Assembly: GCA_023228185.1 (NCBI GenBank)
Contig: JALOBQ010000018.1
Span: 1 to 12,898 of the forward strand
DNA: 12,898 nucleotides
Direction of reading: 5' to 3'
Origin: Candidatus Omnitrophota bacterium
Lineage (GTDB): Bacteria > Omnitrophota > Gorgyraeia > Gygaellales > Profunditerraquicolaceae
The notes below the pieces were generated by a model. It searched no databases and had not been told where the DNA came from. It saw nothing but the letters and a program-made list of their open reading frames with translations. Numbering within the stretch: position 1 is the stretch's first letter; each line of letters opens with the position of its first letter. A program made the translations under genes and the position numbers. Positions 1 through 7,078 of this stretch are shown piece by piece.

Positions 1-600
1 AGTATAATCCTTTTTTAACTCTAAAATCAACTCTTCAATTTTTCTTGTGGATATCGGGTCAAGGCTGGCACAGGGTTCGTCAAATAACAGCACTTCCGGG
101 GAAACTGCCAGGCAGCGGGCAATGCAAAGCCTTTGCTGCTGGCCGCCGGAAAGTTTCAAAGCGCTTTCATGCATCCTGCATTTAACTTCATCCCAAAGCG
201 CGGATTTCTTTAACGATTCCACAACCTTTTCTTCTATAAATTGTTTATCTTTAATACCGTTCACCTCCAGGCCATAGCTTACATTCTCAAAAATACTCTT
301 CGGAAACGGATTAGGTTTCTGGAAAACCATACCTACGCGCTTACGAATATCCACCGAATCAACTTCGCTAGCCAAAATATCTTTGCCGTCCAGGCAAATA
401 CGCCCAGTGAGTAAAGTATGCGGAAGTATCTCGTGCATACGGTTAAGCAGCCTGATAAAAGTTGATTTACCGCACCCGCTAGGCCCGATAATCGCGATTA
501 CCTGATTAGAAAAAATATCCAGATTAATGTTTTTTAACGCCTGGTGTTTACCATAAAAAAAGTTCACGTTTTCCGCCCGCATCTTCAACTGCTTATCCAT
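1..600 (-). CDS. pstB: Phosphate ABC transporter ATP-binding protein PstB (3' end cut by window)
   Basis: This is the cytoplasmic ATPase that powers high-affinity phosphate import by the PstSCAB complex. The 200 visible codons run to the window edge without a stop. Seen: Walker A GPSGCGKST (residues 39-47), Q-loop FQKPNPFP with Gln94, ABC signature LSGGQQQR (150-157), Walker B VLLFDEP (170-176) and D-loop SLD (179-181). The FQKPNPFP string is typical of PstB and separates it from other ABC ATPases. The family is about 250 residues, so roughly 50, including the H-loop His, lie outside the window. The start at 600 is supported by an AGGAGT ribosome site 8 nt upstream. It overlaps the end of pstA by 8 nt, so translation is probably coupled. 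A small variation: EPCASLDP replaces the common EPTSALDP after Walker B; the catalytic Glu is kept. Confidence 0.97.
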   Translation of the reverse strand, partial: MDKQLKMRAENVNFFYGKHQALKNINLDIFSNQVIAIIGPSGCGKSTFIRLLNRMHEILPHTLLTGRICLDGKDILASEVDSVDIRKRVGMVFQKPNPFPKSIFENVSYGLEVNGIKDKQFIEEKVVESLKKSALWDEVKCRMHESALKLSGGQQQRLCIARCLAVSPEVLLFDEPCASLDPISTRKIEELILELKKDYT

Positions 601-1444
601 AGAACTGACTCCTTTGTTTCTGGCGCATTATAATTGCCACGCCGGAAATTAATAATACTAAAATTAGCAAAATTAGGCTGCAGCCGTAAGCAATCGCTGT
701 CTGCTGCGCTGGATGCGACCCTTCGGTCATCAACGCGTAAATATGATACGGCAGAGCCATCACTTCAGAAAAAACCGATTTAGGATATCCTTTAAGGTAG
801 AACGTCGCGGCGGTAAATAAAATAGGCGCGGTCTCTCCGGCTACCCTGCCAATACTTAAAATCACACCCGTAAGAATACCGGGTAACGCCGCGGGCAAAA
901 CAACTCTTTTGATTGTCTGCCATTTAGTCGCTCCTAATGCCAATGAGGCTTCTCTTAAAGAATGCGGCACAGCCGTTAAAGCTTCCTGCGCTGAGGAAAT
1001 AATTAAAGGTAAAGCCAATATCCCCAAAGTTAAGCTCCCGGAAAGAATAGATACCCCGAAACCAAATAATTTAACAAAGATCGCCAGGCCGAATAACCCA
1101 AAAACTACCGACGGAACACCCGCGAGGTTATTAATACTTATTCTAATAATATTTACAATATATCCTTTTGGCGAATATTCACAAAGGTATATTGCGCAAG
1201 CTAAACCCAATGGTAAAGCAAAAAGAACAGCTCCCAGCGTAAGATAAACCGTCCCCAGGATTACCGGGGCCACTCCTCCGGCAGTCATAGCATCCCTGGG
1301 TGATTGAGTAAAAAATCCCCAGGATAATACTTTTACTCCGTTTACACCGAGAAAATAAATAATTGCGAATAAAAATAAAATCGTAACCAGAATACAAAGA
1401 AAAAGGAAACTAAACCCGATTTTTTGGACTATATTTTTTTTCAT
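593..1444 (-). CDS. pstA: Phosphate ABC transporter permease PstA
   Basis: Inner-membrane permease that pairs with PstC to form the phosphate channel. The 283 residues match the usual family length. The protein shows about six hydrophobic segments, beginning with one at residues 10-32. The cytoplasmic EAA loop that docks on PstB is clear at about 154-190 (QEALTAVPHSLREASLALG, then the KRVVLPAALPG end). The conserved GRVAGETAP follows at 200-207. The ATG overlaps the pstC stop as ATGA and has no good ribosome site of its own, so translation is likely coupled to pstC. Assignment as PstA rather than PstC rests on its order next to pstB and its lack of the long PstC-type N-terminal region. Confidence 0.96.
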   Translation of the reverse strand: MKKNIVQKIGFSFLFLCILVTILFLFAIIYFLGVNGVKVLSWGFFTQSPRDAMTAGGVAPVILGTVYLTLGAVLFALPLGLACAIYLCEYSPKGYIVNIIRISINNLAGVPSVVFGLFGLAIFVKLFGFGVSILSGSLTLGILALPLIISSAQEALTAVPHSLREASLALGATKWQTIKRVVLPAALPGILTGVILSIGRVAGETAPILFTAATFYLKGYPKSVFSEVMALPYHIYALMTEGSHPAQQTAIAYGCSLILLILVLLISGVAIIMRQKQRSQFYG

Positions 1445-2322
1445 CCGGAAAACCCAAGTTTCAGCCTGAATCTGCGGCTGATTAATTCAGCAATGATATT
1501 AAAAATAAAAGTAATTAAAAATAATACCAGGGCGATAGCAAATAAAGCGTGAAAATGATCGCCTCCCATAGGCGCCTCACCCATCTCCGCGGCAATCGCG
1601 GAAGTCATCGGCCGCAACGGTTCAAAAAATGACTTTGGAATTACCGCGGCTCCACCGGCAACCATCAACACGGTCATTGTTTCTCCGATTGCCCTGCTCA
1701 TTCCCAAGATTATCGCCGTGGATATCCCGGAACCGGCTGCCGGAATCACTACGCGAGTTAATGTCTGCCAGCGGTTAGCTCCCACGGCAAATGAAGCTTC
1801 ACGGAATGACCGGGGAACATAGCTTAAAGCATCTTCGGCAATACTGCAGACTGTCGGCGTTGCCATAATCCCTAAAGTCAAACTAGCTGTAAAAGCGCAC
1901 AGGCCAGTAGGCAAATGGAATACCTTTTGTAAAAAAGGCGATAAAACGACCATTCCGAAAAAACCATAAACGATTGAAGGAATACTGGCTAAAATCTCTA
2001 CCAGCGGCTTTAATACCGCCTTCTGACGATAACCCGCCAGCTCATTAAGGTAGAGCGCGCTTCCCACTCCTAAAGGCACGCAAACTAACATCGCGCCAAA
2101 GGAAACCCAGAATGACGCAAGGATTAAAGGCAATATCCCAAATTCCGGAGGCTGATAAGTAGGATACCAAAACCTTCCCATGACAAACTCCAGGAATTTA
2201 ACCTTTTTAAAGATCGGCAATGCTTCCTTAAACAAAACGATAACTATGCCGGTTAAAAAAACTAACGAAGCAAACGCGAGTATCGTAAAAATCCATTTAT
2301 ATAATTTTTCTTTTATCCGCAT
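1441..2322 (-). CDS. pstC: Phosphate ABC transporter permease PstC
   Basis: Second membrane subunit of the phosphate importer. With the start at 2322 it has 293 residues. It begins with a basic stretch (MRIKEKLYKW) and a hydrophobic segment at about 11-31. A periplasmic loop follows (about 40-60, with the WYPTYQPPEFGILP region typical of PstC). The EAA docking loop is at about 164-197 (EDALSYVPRSFREASFAVG) and GMSRAIGETM at 207-216. The open frame extends to 2388, but those 22 extra codons run through a perfect hairpin in the pstS-pstC gap and lack a ribosome site. The start at 2322 has AAAAAAGG about 8 nt upstream and gives a normal PstC N-terminus. The stop overlaps the pstA start by 4 nt. 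Confidence 0.96.
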   Translation of the reverse strand: MRIKEKLYKWIFTILAFASLVFLTGIVIVLFKEALPIFKKVKFLEFVMGRFWYPTYQPPEFGILPLILASFWVSFGAMLVCVPLGVGSALYLNELAGYRQKAVLKPLVEILASIPSIVYGFFGMVVLSPFLQKVFHLPTGLCAFTASLTLGIMATPTVCSIAEDALSYVPRSFREASFAVGANRWQTLTRVVIPAAGSGISTAIILGMSRAIGETMTVLMVAGGAAVIPKSFFEPLRPMTSAIAAEMGEAPMGGDHFHALFAIALVLFLITFIFNIIAELISRRFRLKLGFSG

Positions 2323-2343
2323 CAGATCTGCCTTTTTTAAAAT

Positions 2344-2372
2344 GTTGCGGCAGGCAGTTAACCTGCCGCAAC
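2344..2372 (-). promoter_or_regulatory. Perfect 11-bp stem-loop between pstS and pstC
   Basis: GTTGCGGCAGG at 2344-2354 is exactly complementary to CCTGCCGCAAC at 2362-2372, with a 7-nt loop. It lies in the 74-bp gap after the pstS stop and ends 21 nt before the pstC start. No long U-run follows on the minus strand (only ATTTT), so it is unlikely to be a full terminator. Known parallel: hairpins after binding-protein genes in ABC operons (for example malE-malF) protect the upstream mRNA from 3' exonucleases or partly stop transcription, making the binding protein more abundant. That role here is inferred from position. Confidence 0.8.
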
Positions 2373-2396
2373 CTGAATTTAACTTCAAGCGAACTT

Positions 2397-3206
2397 TTAT
2401 TTTAACCCTACAAATCCTTCTACTTCAACCAACTTCTGGCCTTCTGAACTTTTTATAAAATCCAAAAGTTCCTTGGCAGCGCCTTTTGGCTCCCCATTAG
2501 TATACATGAATAATGGCCTGCCAATTGGATATTTATTGCTCAAAACTGTTTCTTTTGAAGGCATCACCCCGTTAACTGCGACTGCTTTAACTTCGGAAGA
2601 AATATACCCTAACCCCACATAACCGATTGCCCCGGGGGTCCTGGCAACAATCGAAGCAATCGCCTGGTTAGATGCCTGCATCAGAGCATCCGGCCTTACT
2701 TTTTCTTTATCCAGGACCAATTCGCCGAAAGCCTCAAATGTCCCGCTGGAAGTATCACGGGAGATAACGACAATCTTTTCGCCTGATCCTCCGACAGCTG
2801 ACCACCCAGAAACCTTGCCCGTATAAATATCTTTAATTTGTTTTTTGCTTAAAGCGCTGATATTATTACCCGGATTAACAATCACAGCGATTCCGTCCAT
2901 CGCAACAACATGCGCCTTAATATCCTTTCTGTTAGTTGCCGCTTTATCCAATTCGCTGTCTTTGATCGGCCGCGAAGAATTACCGATATCGCATGTGCCG
3001 TCAATTATAGAAGCAATACCCACGCCTGAACCTCCACCGCGCACAGAAATATCAGTTTGCGGGTTCTTTTGCATAAAAACCTCTGCCGCTCTTTGCGCGA
3101 TAGGTAAAACCGTAGTTGAACCTTCCATAACTATTTTCTCCGCGTAACAAGGAAACACGATCCCAAAAACAAAGATTGCCGACATAAGTAACTTAATTAG
3201 CTTCAT
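2397..3206 (-). CDS. pstS: Periplasmic phosphate-binding protein PstS
   Basis: Captures phosphate in the periplasm and hands it to PstC/PstA. It has 269 residues, the short PstS form. A signal peptide spans about residues 1-22 (basic MKLIK, hydrophobic core, cut after CYA before EKIVMEG). Cys20 does not sit in a lipobox, so a soluble periplasmic protein is likelier than a lipoprotein. Phosphate-contact motifs are GSTT (29-32), GGGSGVG (57-63) and SRDTSSGT (149-156). The frame is open to 3224, but that upstream ATG sits before the ribosome site. AGAGGAGAG lies just upstream of the ATG at 3206, so that start was chosen. It follows the porin by 68 bp with no terminator visible between them. Confidence 0.97.
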   Translation of the reverse strand: MKLIKLLMSAIFVFGIVFPCYAEKIVMEGSTTVLPIAQRAAEVFMQKNPQTDISVRGGGSGVGIASIIDGTCDIGNSSRPIKDSELDKAATNRKDIKAHVVAMDGIAVIVNPGNNISALSKKQIKDIYTGKVSGWSAVGGSGEKIVVISRDTSSGTFEAFGELVLDKEKVRPDALMQASNQAIASIVARTPGAIGYVGLGYISSEVKAVAVNGVMPSKETVLSNKYPIGRPLFMYTNGEPKGAAKELLDFIKSSEGQKLVEVEGFVGLK

Positions 3207-3274
3207 TTTTATCTCTCCTCTCATTTCATTAAATTTACATTTGTTTTTAAAGCAAGCATTAACAAGTTTAACTA

Positions 3275-4555
3275 TTAAAATTTCATATTGATATCAGTTT
3301 GGATCAATGTTTCCGGAGCTTTGGCGCCAATGATGCTCCAGGAACGGTAAACATCCAAACCCAAAGAAACATTCTTACCTAACCCGTAACTTAAAGAGCC
3401 TTCGTGGCTTCTCATCCCGGTTTTACCGCTATAACGGTCGGAATCAGGCAATACGTCAAGCACAGCGTCTCTGCCAAGCATGGCATAAACATACCTGAAC
3501 TGCCAATCGCCCCATTTTTCTATTTTGTCATTGCCAAATTGAAAACCCATGGAATAACCGCTTGCGCCTTTTGACACATCAAGGTTATTTACATATTCGC
3601 CAAACAATTTCAGAGTCTCTATATTTAACCCAAGTGCCTTAAAAGGCTGTATAACTTTCAATTCCAATGCCGGATTAAGCATCTGATAGTCATAAACGTA
3701 ATTTCCCGTTGCATCCGCCGAGCCAATCTTAGTTATACCCGTATTGGAACCCGAAGCATATTTCGAACACGCATGGCCTTTGACATTGTGAAATGATTGG
3801 AAAGACAAAGCGCCTTTTAATGACAGATCGTCATTAAATTTATAGCTGGCTTGCGGCTGGATAATATAGGCCATCGGTGCATCGGTATCGCTGGAAGTAT
3901 CCGCACTAACAATAAGCGCTCCGAGGTTCATCGATAACGCCAGGTTAGGATTAACGTTCTTATTCAGCTGGATCACCGCGCCTTCAGGCGTAATATCCGT
4001 ATCCCAAATCAGATCAGTCGGTTCCCAAAGAGTATCATTTAAATACATCTTGCCGCCTACTAAAGTTAACCAAGGTAAAGCATTATATTTGGCGTAAGCG
4101 TAATCAAGTACCAAAGTCTTCTTACTGTTATAATCGCCAAAAGAAATATTCGTTGAACGCGGATCTCCGCTACCGGTGGCAATGCCTATTCCCGCCAGTA
4201 TTTTCTCATTAACTTTAGCTTCTAACCCAAGACGCGCGCGCACGCGCCCTATATTAGTATCTTTCTCATAATCGCCAGTTGCTTTATCGTGTTTGTATTG
4301 ATATCTCAAACGCAAATCACCCTTAAGCTTGACATTCTGCACCCAGGCAGGAAGTGAAAAGGATTTACCTTGAGAGATTTCTTTTTTTACCTGCTCTTTT
4401 GTTTCTGTGCCTACCTGCTGCGCCTCGCCCTGAGTAAGCACGCCTTTTTCTACTAATTTCTGTAATAATATATCCACCTCGCCGGCGCCGGCGTTATGCG
4501 GCAGATAAACTGCGATAAATAACGCCAACAACATAACATTGAACAATCTCTTCAT
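3275..4555 (-). CDS. Outer-membrane porin, putative phosphate-limitation porin
   Basis: A 426-residue exported protein with a signal peptide of about 24 residues (MKRLFNVMLLALFIAVYLP, cut near NAGAG). A short helical, charged stretch follows (about 25-65, VDILLQKLVEKGVLTQGEA), then alternating polar/aromatic strands to the end. The C-terminus INMKF closes with Phe, the usual outer-membrane beta-barrel signal. The layout fits the 'putative porin' families seen in several uncultured Gram-negative phyla. It is functionally like OprO/OprP in that it lies directly upstream of pstS, but I do not claim it is their orthologue. The ribosome site AAAGGAGGAG is strong. The ATG overlaps the stop of a 41-codon ORF. 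Inferred role: entry of phosphate or phosphorylated compounds through the outer membrane; the substrate cannot be read from sequence. Confidence 0.88.
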   Translation of the reverse strand: MKRLFNVMLLALFIAVYLPHNAGAGEVDILLQKLVEKGVLTQGEAQQVGTETKEQVKKEISQGKSFSLPAWVQNVKLKGDLRLRYQYKHDKATGDYEKDTNIGRVRARLGLEAKVNEKILAGIGIATGSGDPRSTNISFGDYNSKKTLVLDYAYAKYNALPWLTLVGGKMYLNDTLWEPTDLIWDTDITPEGAVIQLNKNVNPNLALSMNLGALIVSADTSSDTDAPMAYIIQPQASYKFNDDLSLKGALSFQSFHNVKGHACSKYASGSNTGITKIGSADATGNYVYDYQMLNPALELKVIQPFKALGLNIETLKLFGEYVNNLDVSKGASGYSMGFQFGNDKIEKWGDWQFRYVYAMLGRDAVLDVLPDSDRYSGKTGMRSHEGSLSYGLGKNVSLGLDVYRSWSIIGAKAPETLIQTDINMKF

Positions 4556-4677
4556 TTTACTCCTCCTTTTTGTTTAAACAGTTCCATACATTCTTTTAAT
4601 CTGAATCTGAAATAAGTTTTTTTCGGTTTTCTTGATAGATTCATGCGCATAGCCGCCATTAGCCAAAGTATATTCAT
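4552..4677 (-). CDS. Small ORF, 41 residues, coupled to the porin
   Basis: A short ORF starting MNILWLMAAMRMNLSRKP and ending FKQKGGVK. It begins 26 nt after the receiver gene stops. Its ribosome site AAAGGAGG is placed 8 nt before the ATG, one of the best in the window. Its TGA overlaps the porin ATG as ATGA, the same coupling seen at pstC-pstA. The peptide is strongly basic (about 11 Lys/Arg against 2 Glu) with a short hydrophobic N-terminus. It resembles no family I know. It could be a genuine small protein, or a translated leader whose role is to deliver ribosomes to the porin. Part of its end necessarily encodes the porin ribosome site (KGGV), which biases its composition. Confidence 0.6.
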   Translation of the reverse strand: MNILWLMAAMRMNLSRKPKKTYFRFRLKECMELFKQKGGVK

Positions 4678-4703
4678 TAATATTGCCTCCTTTCGCGGCA
4701 AAA

Positions 4704-5108
4704 TCATTTATGTGTAACGACAAAATCCTGACTCTGCATCTGGTTAACTTCTTTAACAATATCCATCAGGGCGGCTACGGAAAACGGCTTTGTTAAATAA
4801 GCGTCAGCTCCCAGGATATGCGCATAAAGCTGATCCTTTTGGCTGGATTTAGCGCTGATCATAATAATAAAGTTTCTTCCGTTAAAAGGATTCTCCTTAA
4901 GATTACGGCAGATATCAAATCCATCTATCCCGGGAAGCATAATGTCCAGGATCACGATATCAAAATACTCATTGCTTAATTTTTGTTCAGCGCTAAGGCC
5001 GTCAAAAACCTGTTCAACGTTAAAACTTGCTTTCCGCAAATTATAAGCGATGAGGTTATTGATATCCGGATCATCCTCAACAATAATTATCTTTTTTGAG
5101 TTTTTCAT
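4704..5108 (-). CDS. Receiver-only response regulator
   Basis: A 134-residue CheY-like receiver domain with no output domain. Seen: acidic pocket Glu11-Asp12-Asp13, phospho-acceptor Asp55 in VILDIMLPG, Ser85 at the switch position (ISAK) and Lys107 in TKPF. After the receiver only about 15 residues remain (NQMQSQDFVVTHK), so it cannot bind DNA by a known domain. It sits between the phoR pair and the transport genes, downstream of the candidate Pho promoter, so it is probably made under phosphate starvation. The start at 5108 has no Shine-Dalgarno sequence, and a 35-codon ORF stops 3 nt upstream, suggesting coupled translation. Possible roles, all inferred: phosphate sink for PhoR, phosphorelay intermediate, or protein-protein regulator. 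Confidence 0.93.
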   Translation of the reverse strand: MKNSKKIIIVEDDPDINNLIAYNLRKASFNVEQVFDGLSAEQKLSNEYFDIVILDIMLPGIDGFDICRNLKENPFNGRNFIIMISAKSSQKDQLYAHILGADAYLTKPFSVAALMDIVKEVNQMQSQDFVVTHK

Positions 5109-5111
5109 TTT

Positions 5112-5219
5112 TTAAGAAAATTGCCCGCAGTAGTTATCGATATTTCTAATTTCTTCGTCGATAACTTCTCTGATGTAACGGGTTAACCTTAACCATGTAT
5201 TCCTGATTTTTCTAATCAT
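5112..5219 (-). CDS. Small ORF, 35 residues, upstream of the receiver gene
   Basis: An ORF starting MIRKIRNTWLRLTRYIREV and ending NYCGQFS, highly charged and probably helical, with no similarity I recognise. Its stop is 3 nt before the ATG of the receiver gene, which has no ribosome site, a layout expected for termination-reinitiation. It also has no Shine-Dalgarno sequence itself. Its ATG lies just where transcription should begin from the TATACT box at 5226-5231, so a leaderless mRNA is possible. Alternatively the stretch is an untranslated leader and the ORF is chance. At 35 codons, open frame alone is weak evidence. Confidence 0.4.
   Translation of the reverse strand: MIRKIRNTWLRLTRYIREVIDEEIRNIDNYCGQFS
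5132..5166 (-). repeat. 9-bp inverted repeat in the receiver leader
   Basis: AGTTATCGA (5132-5140) and TCGATAACT (5158-5166) are perfectly complementary, separated by 17 bp. They lie between the candidate promoter and the receiver start, inside the 35-codon ORF. In RNA they would form a stem-loop about 25 nt before the receiver ATG and could affect its translation. They could also be a DNA site, or a by-product of the repeated Ile-Asp codons. Confidence 0.45.
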
Positions 5220-5245
5220 GATTAAAGTATAAAACAAACCCGTTA
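5176..5245. repeat. 9-bp inverted repeat flanking the -10 and presumed transcription start
   Basis: TAACGGGTT (5176-5184) and AACCCGTTA (5237-5245) are perfect inverted copies 52 bp apart, centred near 5210. The right arm overlaps the last unit of the candidate PhoB box; the left arm abuts a GGTTAACC palindrome (5181-5188). One arm is upstream of the presumed start, so this cannot be a transcript hairpin from that promoter. If real it acts as DNA, for example as paired operators. Confidence 0.35.
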
Positions 5246-5279
5246 AATGCGCTTCAAGGGGATGTAAAATGTTCGTAAA
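5226..5279 (-). promoter_or_regulatory. Candidate PhoB-box promoter of the receiver-porin-pst operon
   Basis: On the minus strand, four T-rich units recur exactly every 11 bp: TTTAC (5279-5275), TTTAC (5268-5264), TTGAA (5257-5253) and TTAAC (5246-5242). About 10 bp further on is a -10-like TATACT (5231-5226). No TTGACA-like -35 is well spaced; TTGAAG is 20 bp from the -10. PhoB-family regulators bind tandem 11-bp repeats in place of a -35 element, about 10 bp upstream of the -10, so geometry and location fit. The repeats are degenerate and do not match the E. coli CTGTCAT consensus well; the assignment is an inference. Confidence 0.5.
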
Positions 5280-5302
5280 GTATTACTGGATTGGTAAAAC
5301 GG

Positions 5303-7078
5303 TTATTTGGGGAGAGTAAACCAGAATGCGGAACCCAGGCCTTCAGTGCTCTCTACGCCTGTATTTCCCGCATGCAGTTCGATGATATGTTTAACGATGG
5401 ATAAGCCTAACCCGGTTCCTCCGAGTGAGCGCGAGCGCGCCTTGTCCACCCGGTAAAACCGTTCAAAAATGCGCGATATATCCCTTGGCAAGATGCCCAC
5501 GCCTGAATCTTCAACGATAATTTTTATTTTATCGCCCATATCCTGGCTGTATACCTTGACCAAACCGCGTTCTTTATTAAACTTGATCGCGTTATCAATA
5601 AGGTTTATCAGAACCTGTTCAATTTTATCCGCATCGGCTTGCGCAATCAAGGCTTCCGGTAAACTGTTCTCTACTTCGATATTTTTATTTCTTATCTGCG
5701 AAGTAAAACCAACCAACACTTCTTTGGTTAATTTGCTTAAATCAACATCCTGCTTCTTAAGCAAAGCCCCTTTGGATTCCAAATAAGACAATTTCAACAA
5801 ATCGCTGATCAGATTATCCAGGCGGTTAGCGTGGTCCTGCACGATTTTTAAAAAATTACGGCTGTTTTCCTTATCCTCTAAAGCGCCTTCCAACAAAGTT
5901 TCCACGAATCCTTTAATTGAAGTAAGCGGGGTTTTTAACTCATGCGAAACATTCGCCACAAAATCACGGCGCATATTTTCTAATTTACGTATTTCACTTA
6001 TATCGTGAATAACCAAGAGGCAGGCCGAACAAGTTCCCTTTTCGATAACCGGTGCGGCATTCACCTGAAAAACTTTCTCCACCGGCCAAAGCAAAGTTAG
6101 CTCCCGAGAAACCGCCTGGCCGCTATTTAAAACACTTTTCACAATCTCCGCCAATTCATTATTACGAATAATTTCAATAACCGGTTTACCAAAAGAACTG
6201 TCACTACGAATATCGAAAATACTCTTAATCGAAGGATTCATGGAAATAATCCGGCTTTGTTTATCCACGACAATAATACCTTCAATCATGCTTTGGAATA
6301 CCGCTTCCAGTTGTTGGCTCTTAAGCTTGACCTCACTGATCTTTTCTTCTAAACTCTGGGCCATTTTATTCAAGGTATCGGCCAATTCGCCAATCTCATC
6401 TTTTGCCGGATGATAGATCCTGTGGTTGAAATCACCGACTGAAAACTTACGGGAGAGATAAATAATCTTATTCAGCGGATTGACAATCCCGGAGGTAAAG
6501 ATAAAACCAAGCACAAAAACTAAAATCGAAGCAAAAAACATATTTAGATAGATTATCTTTCTTACGCCAAAAAGCATCCGCTCAACGCTGTCTAAAGGCA
6601 TCGCCAAACGCACTACGCCGGTTATCGCGTTGGCAAGCTTAATCGGTATCGCTAAATAAAGCATTTTCATCTTAAGTGTTGAGGAATAACGTATATTCTC
6701 GCCCGTAACCCCATTTAAAGCTTCTTTTACTTCCGGGCGTTGCGCGTGGTTTTCCATCTTCAGGGTATCTGAAAATGGCCTCTCTGATTCAGCCAGGACA
6801 TTACCAGCCATATCAATGATCGTAATGCGGGCTTTAATCCTGGGGGTTAATTCTTTTACCAAAGTTTCCAGGCCTGCTGCATTAGCCTGCGAAAGGTTGA
6901 CAGATGAAAGGCGGCTTTCAATCAATAAAGCCTGGCTGGTTAAAGAATTTTTAAGTTCGTGGAGGGAATTTGCTTCTAGGCGTTTATTCAGAAAAAACGT
7001 GGCTAAACTGAAAGAGAATAAAATAACCAGTAGATAAGAAAACAAAAGCTTGAATTTAAGGCTCTTTAAAAAAAACAC
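5303..7078 (-). CDS. phoR: Sensor histidine kinase PhoR
   Basis: Membrane kinase that would phosphorylate PhoB when phosphate is scarce. The 591 residues run: TM1 (about 9-30), periplasmic sensor region (about 31-172), TM2 (about 176-197), HAMP (about 198-250), PAS (about 255-360), HisKA with H-box NVSHELKTPL and phospho-acceptor His379, N-box NLIDNAIKF (492-500), G1 EDSGVGI (523-529), F-box FERFYRVD (538-545) and G2 GGTGLGLSI (553-561). The large periplasmic domain makes it longer than E. coli PhoR (about 430), as in Gram-positive-type PhoR/PnpS. The start codon is GTG, sharing one base with the phoB stop (TAGTG), with GGAGG 4 nt upstream. No other plausible start is near. Substrate assignment rests on phoB and pst neighbours. 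Confidence 0.93.
   Translation of the reverse strand: MFFLKSLKFKLLFSYLLVILFSFSLATFFLNKRLEANSLHELKNSLTSQALLIESRLSSVNLSQANAAGLETLVKELTPRIKARITIIDMAGNVLAESERPFSDTLKMENHAQRPEVKEALNGVTGENIRYSSTLKMKMLYLAIPIKLANAITGVVRLAMPLDSVERMLFGVRKIIYLNMFFASILVFVLGFIFTSGIVNPLNKIIYLSRKFSVGDFNHRIYHPAKDEIGELADTLNKMAQSLEEKISEVKLKSQQLEAVFQSMIEGIIVVDKQSRIISMNPSIKSIFDIRSDSSFGKPVIEIIRNNELAEIVKSVLNSGQAVSRELTLLWPVEKVFQVNAAPVIEKGTCSACLLVIHDISEIRKLENMRRDFVANVSHELKTPLTSIKGFVETLLEGALEDKENSRNFLKIVQDHANRLDNLISDLLKLSYLESKGALLKKQDVDLSKLTKEVLVGFTSQIRNKNIEVENSLPEALIAQADADKIEQVLINLIDNAIKFNKERGLVKVYSQDMGDKIKIIVEDSGVGILPRDISRIFERFYRVDKARSRSLGGTGLGLSIVKHIIELHAGNTGVESTEGLGSAFWFTLPK

Noticed and set aside
47..277. Plus-strand open frame of 76 codons
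   Set aside because: Antisense to pstB, whose ATPase motifs are intact on the minus strand; no ribosome site.
1441..2388. Longer pstC start at 2388
   Set aside because: The 22 extra codons translate a perfect hairpin, lack a ribosome site and do not resemble PstC N-termini.
4574..4759. 61-codon minus-strand frame overlapping the receiver gene end
   Set aside because: Starts inside the receiver coding sequence without a ribosome site. The alternative frame at 4552-4677 has a strong ribosome site and an ATGA link to the porin.
5469..5786. Plus-strand 105-codon frame
   Set aside because: Antisense shadow of the phoR kinase domain.
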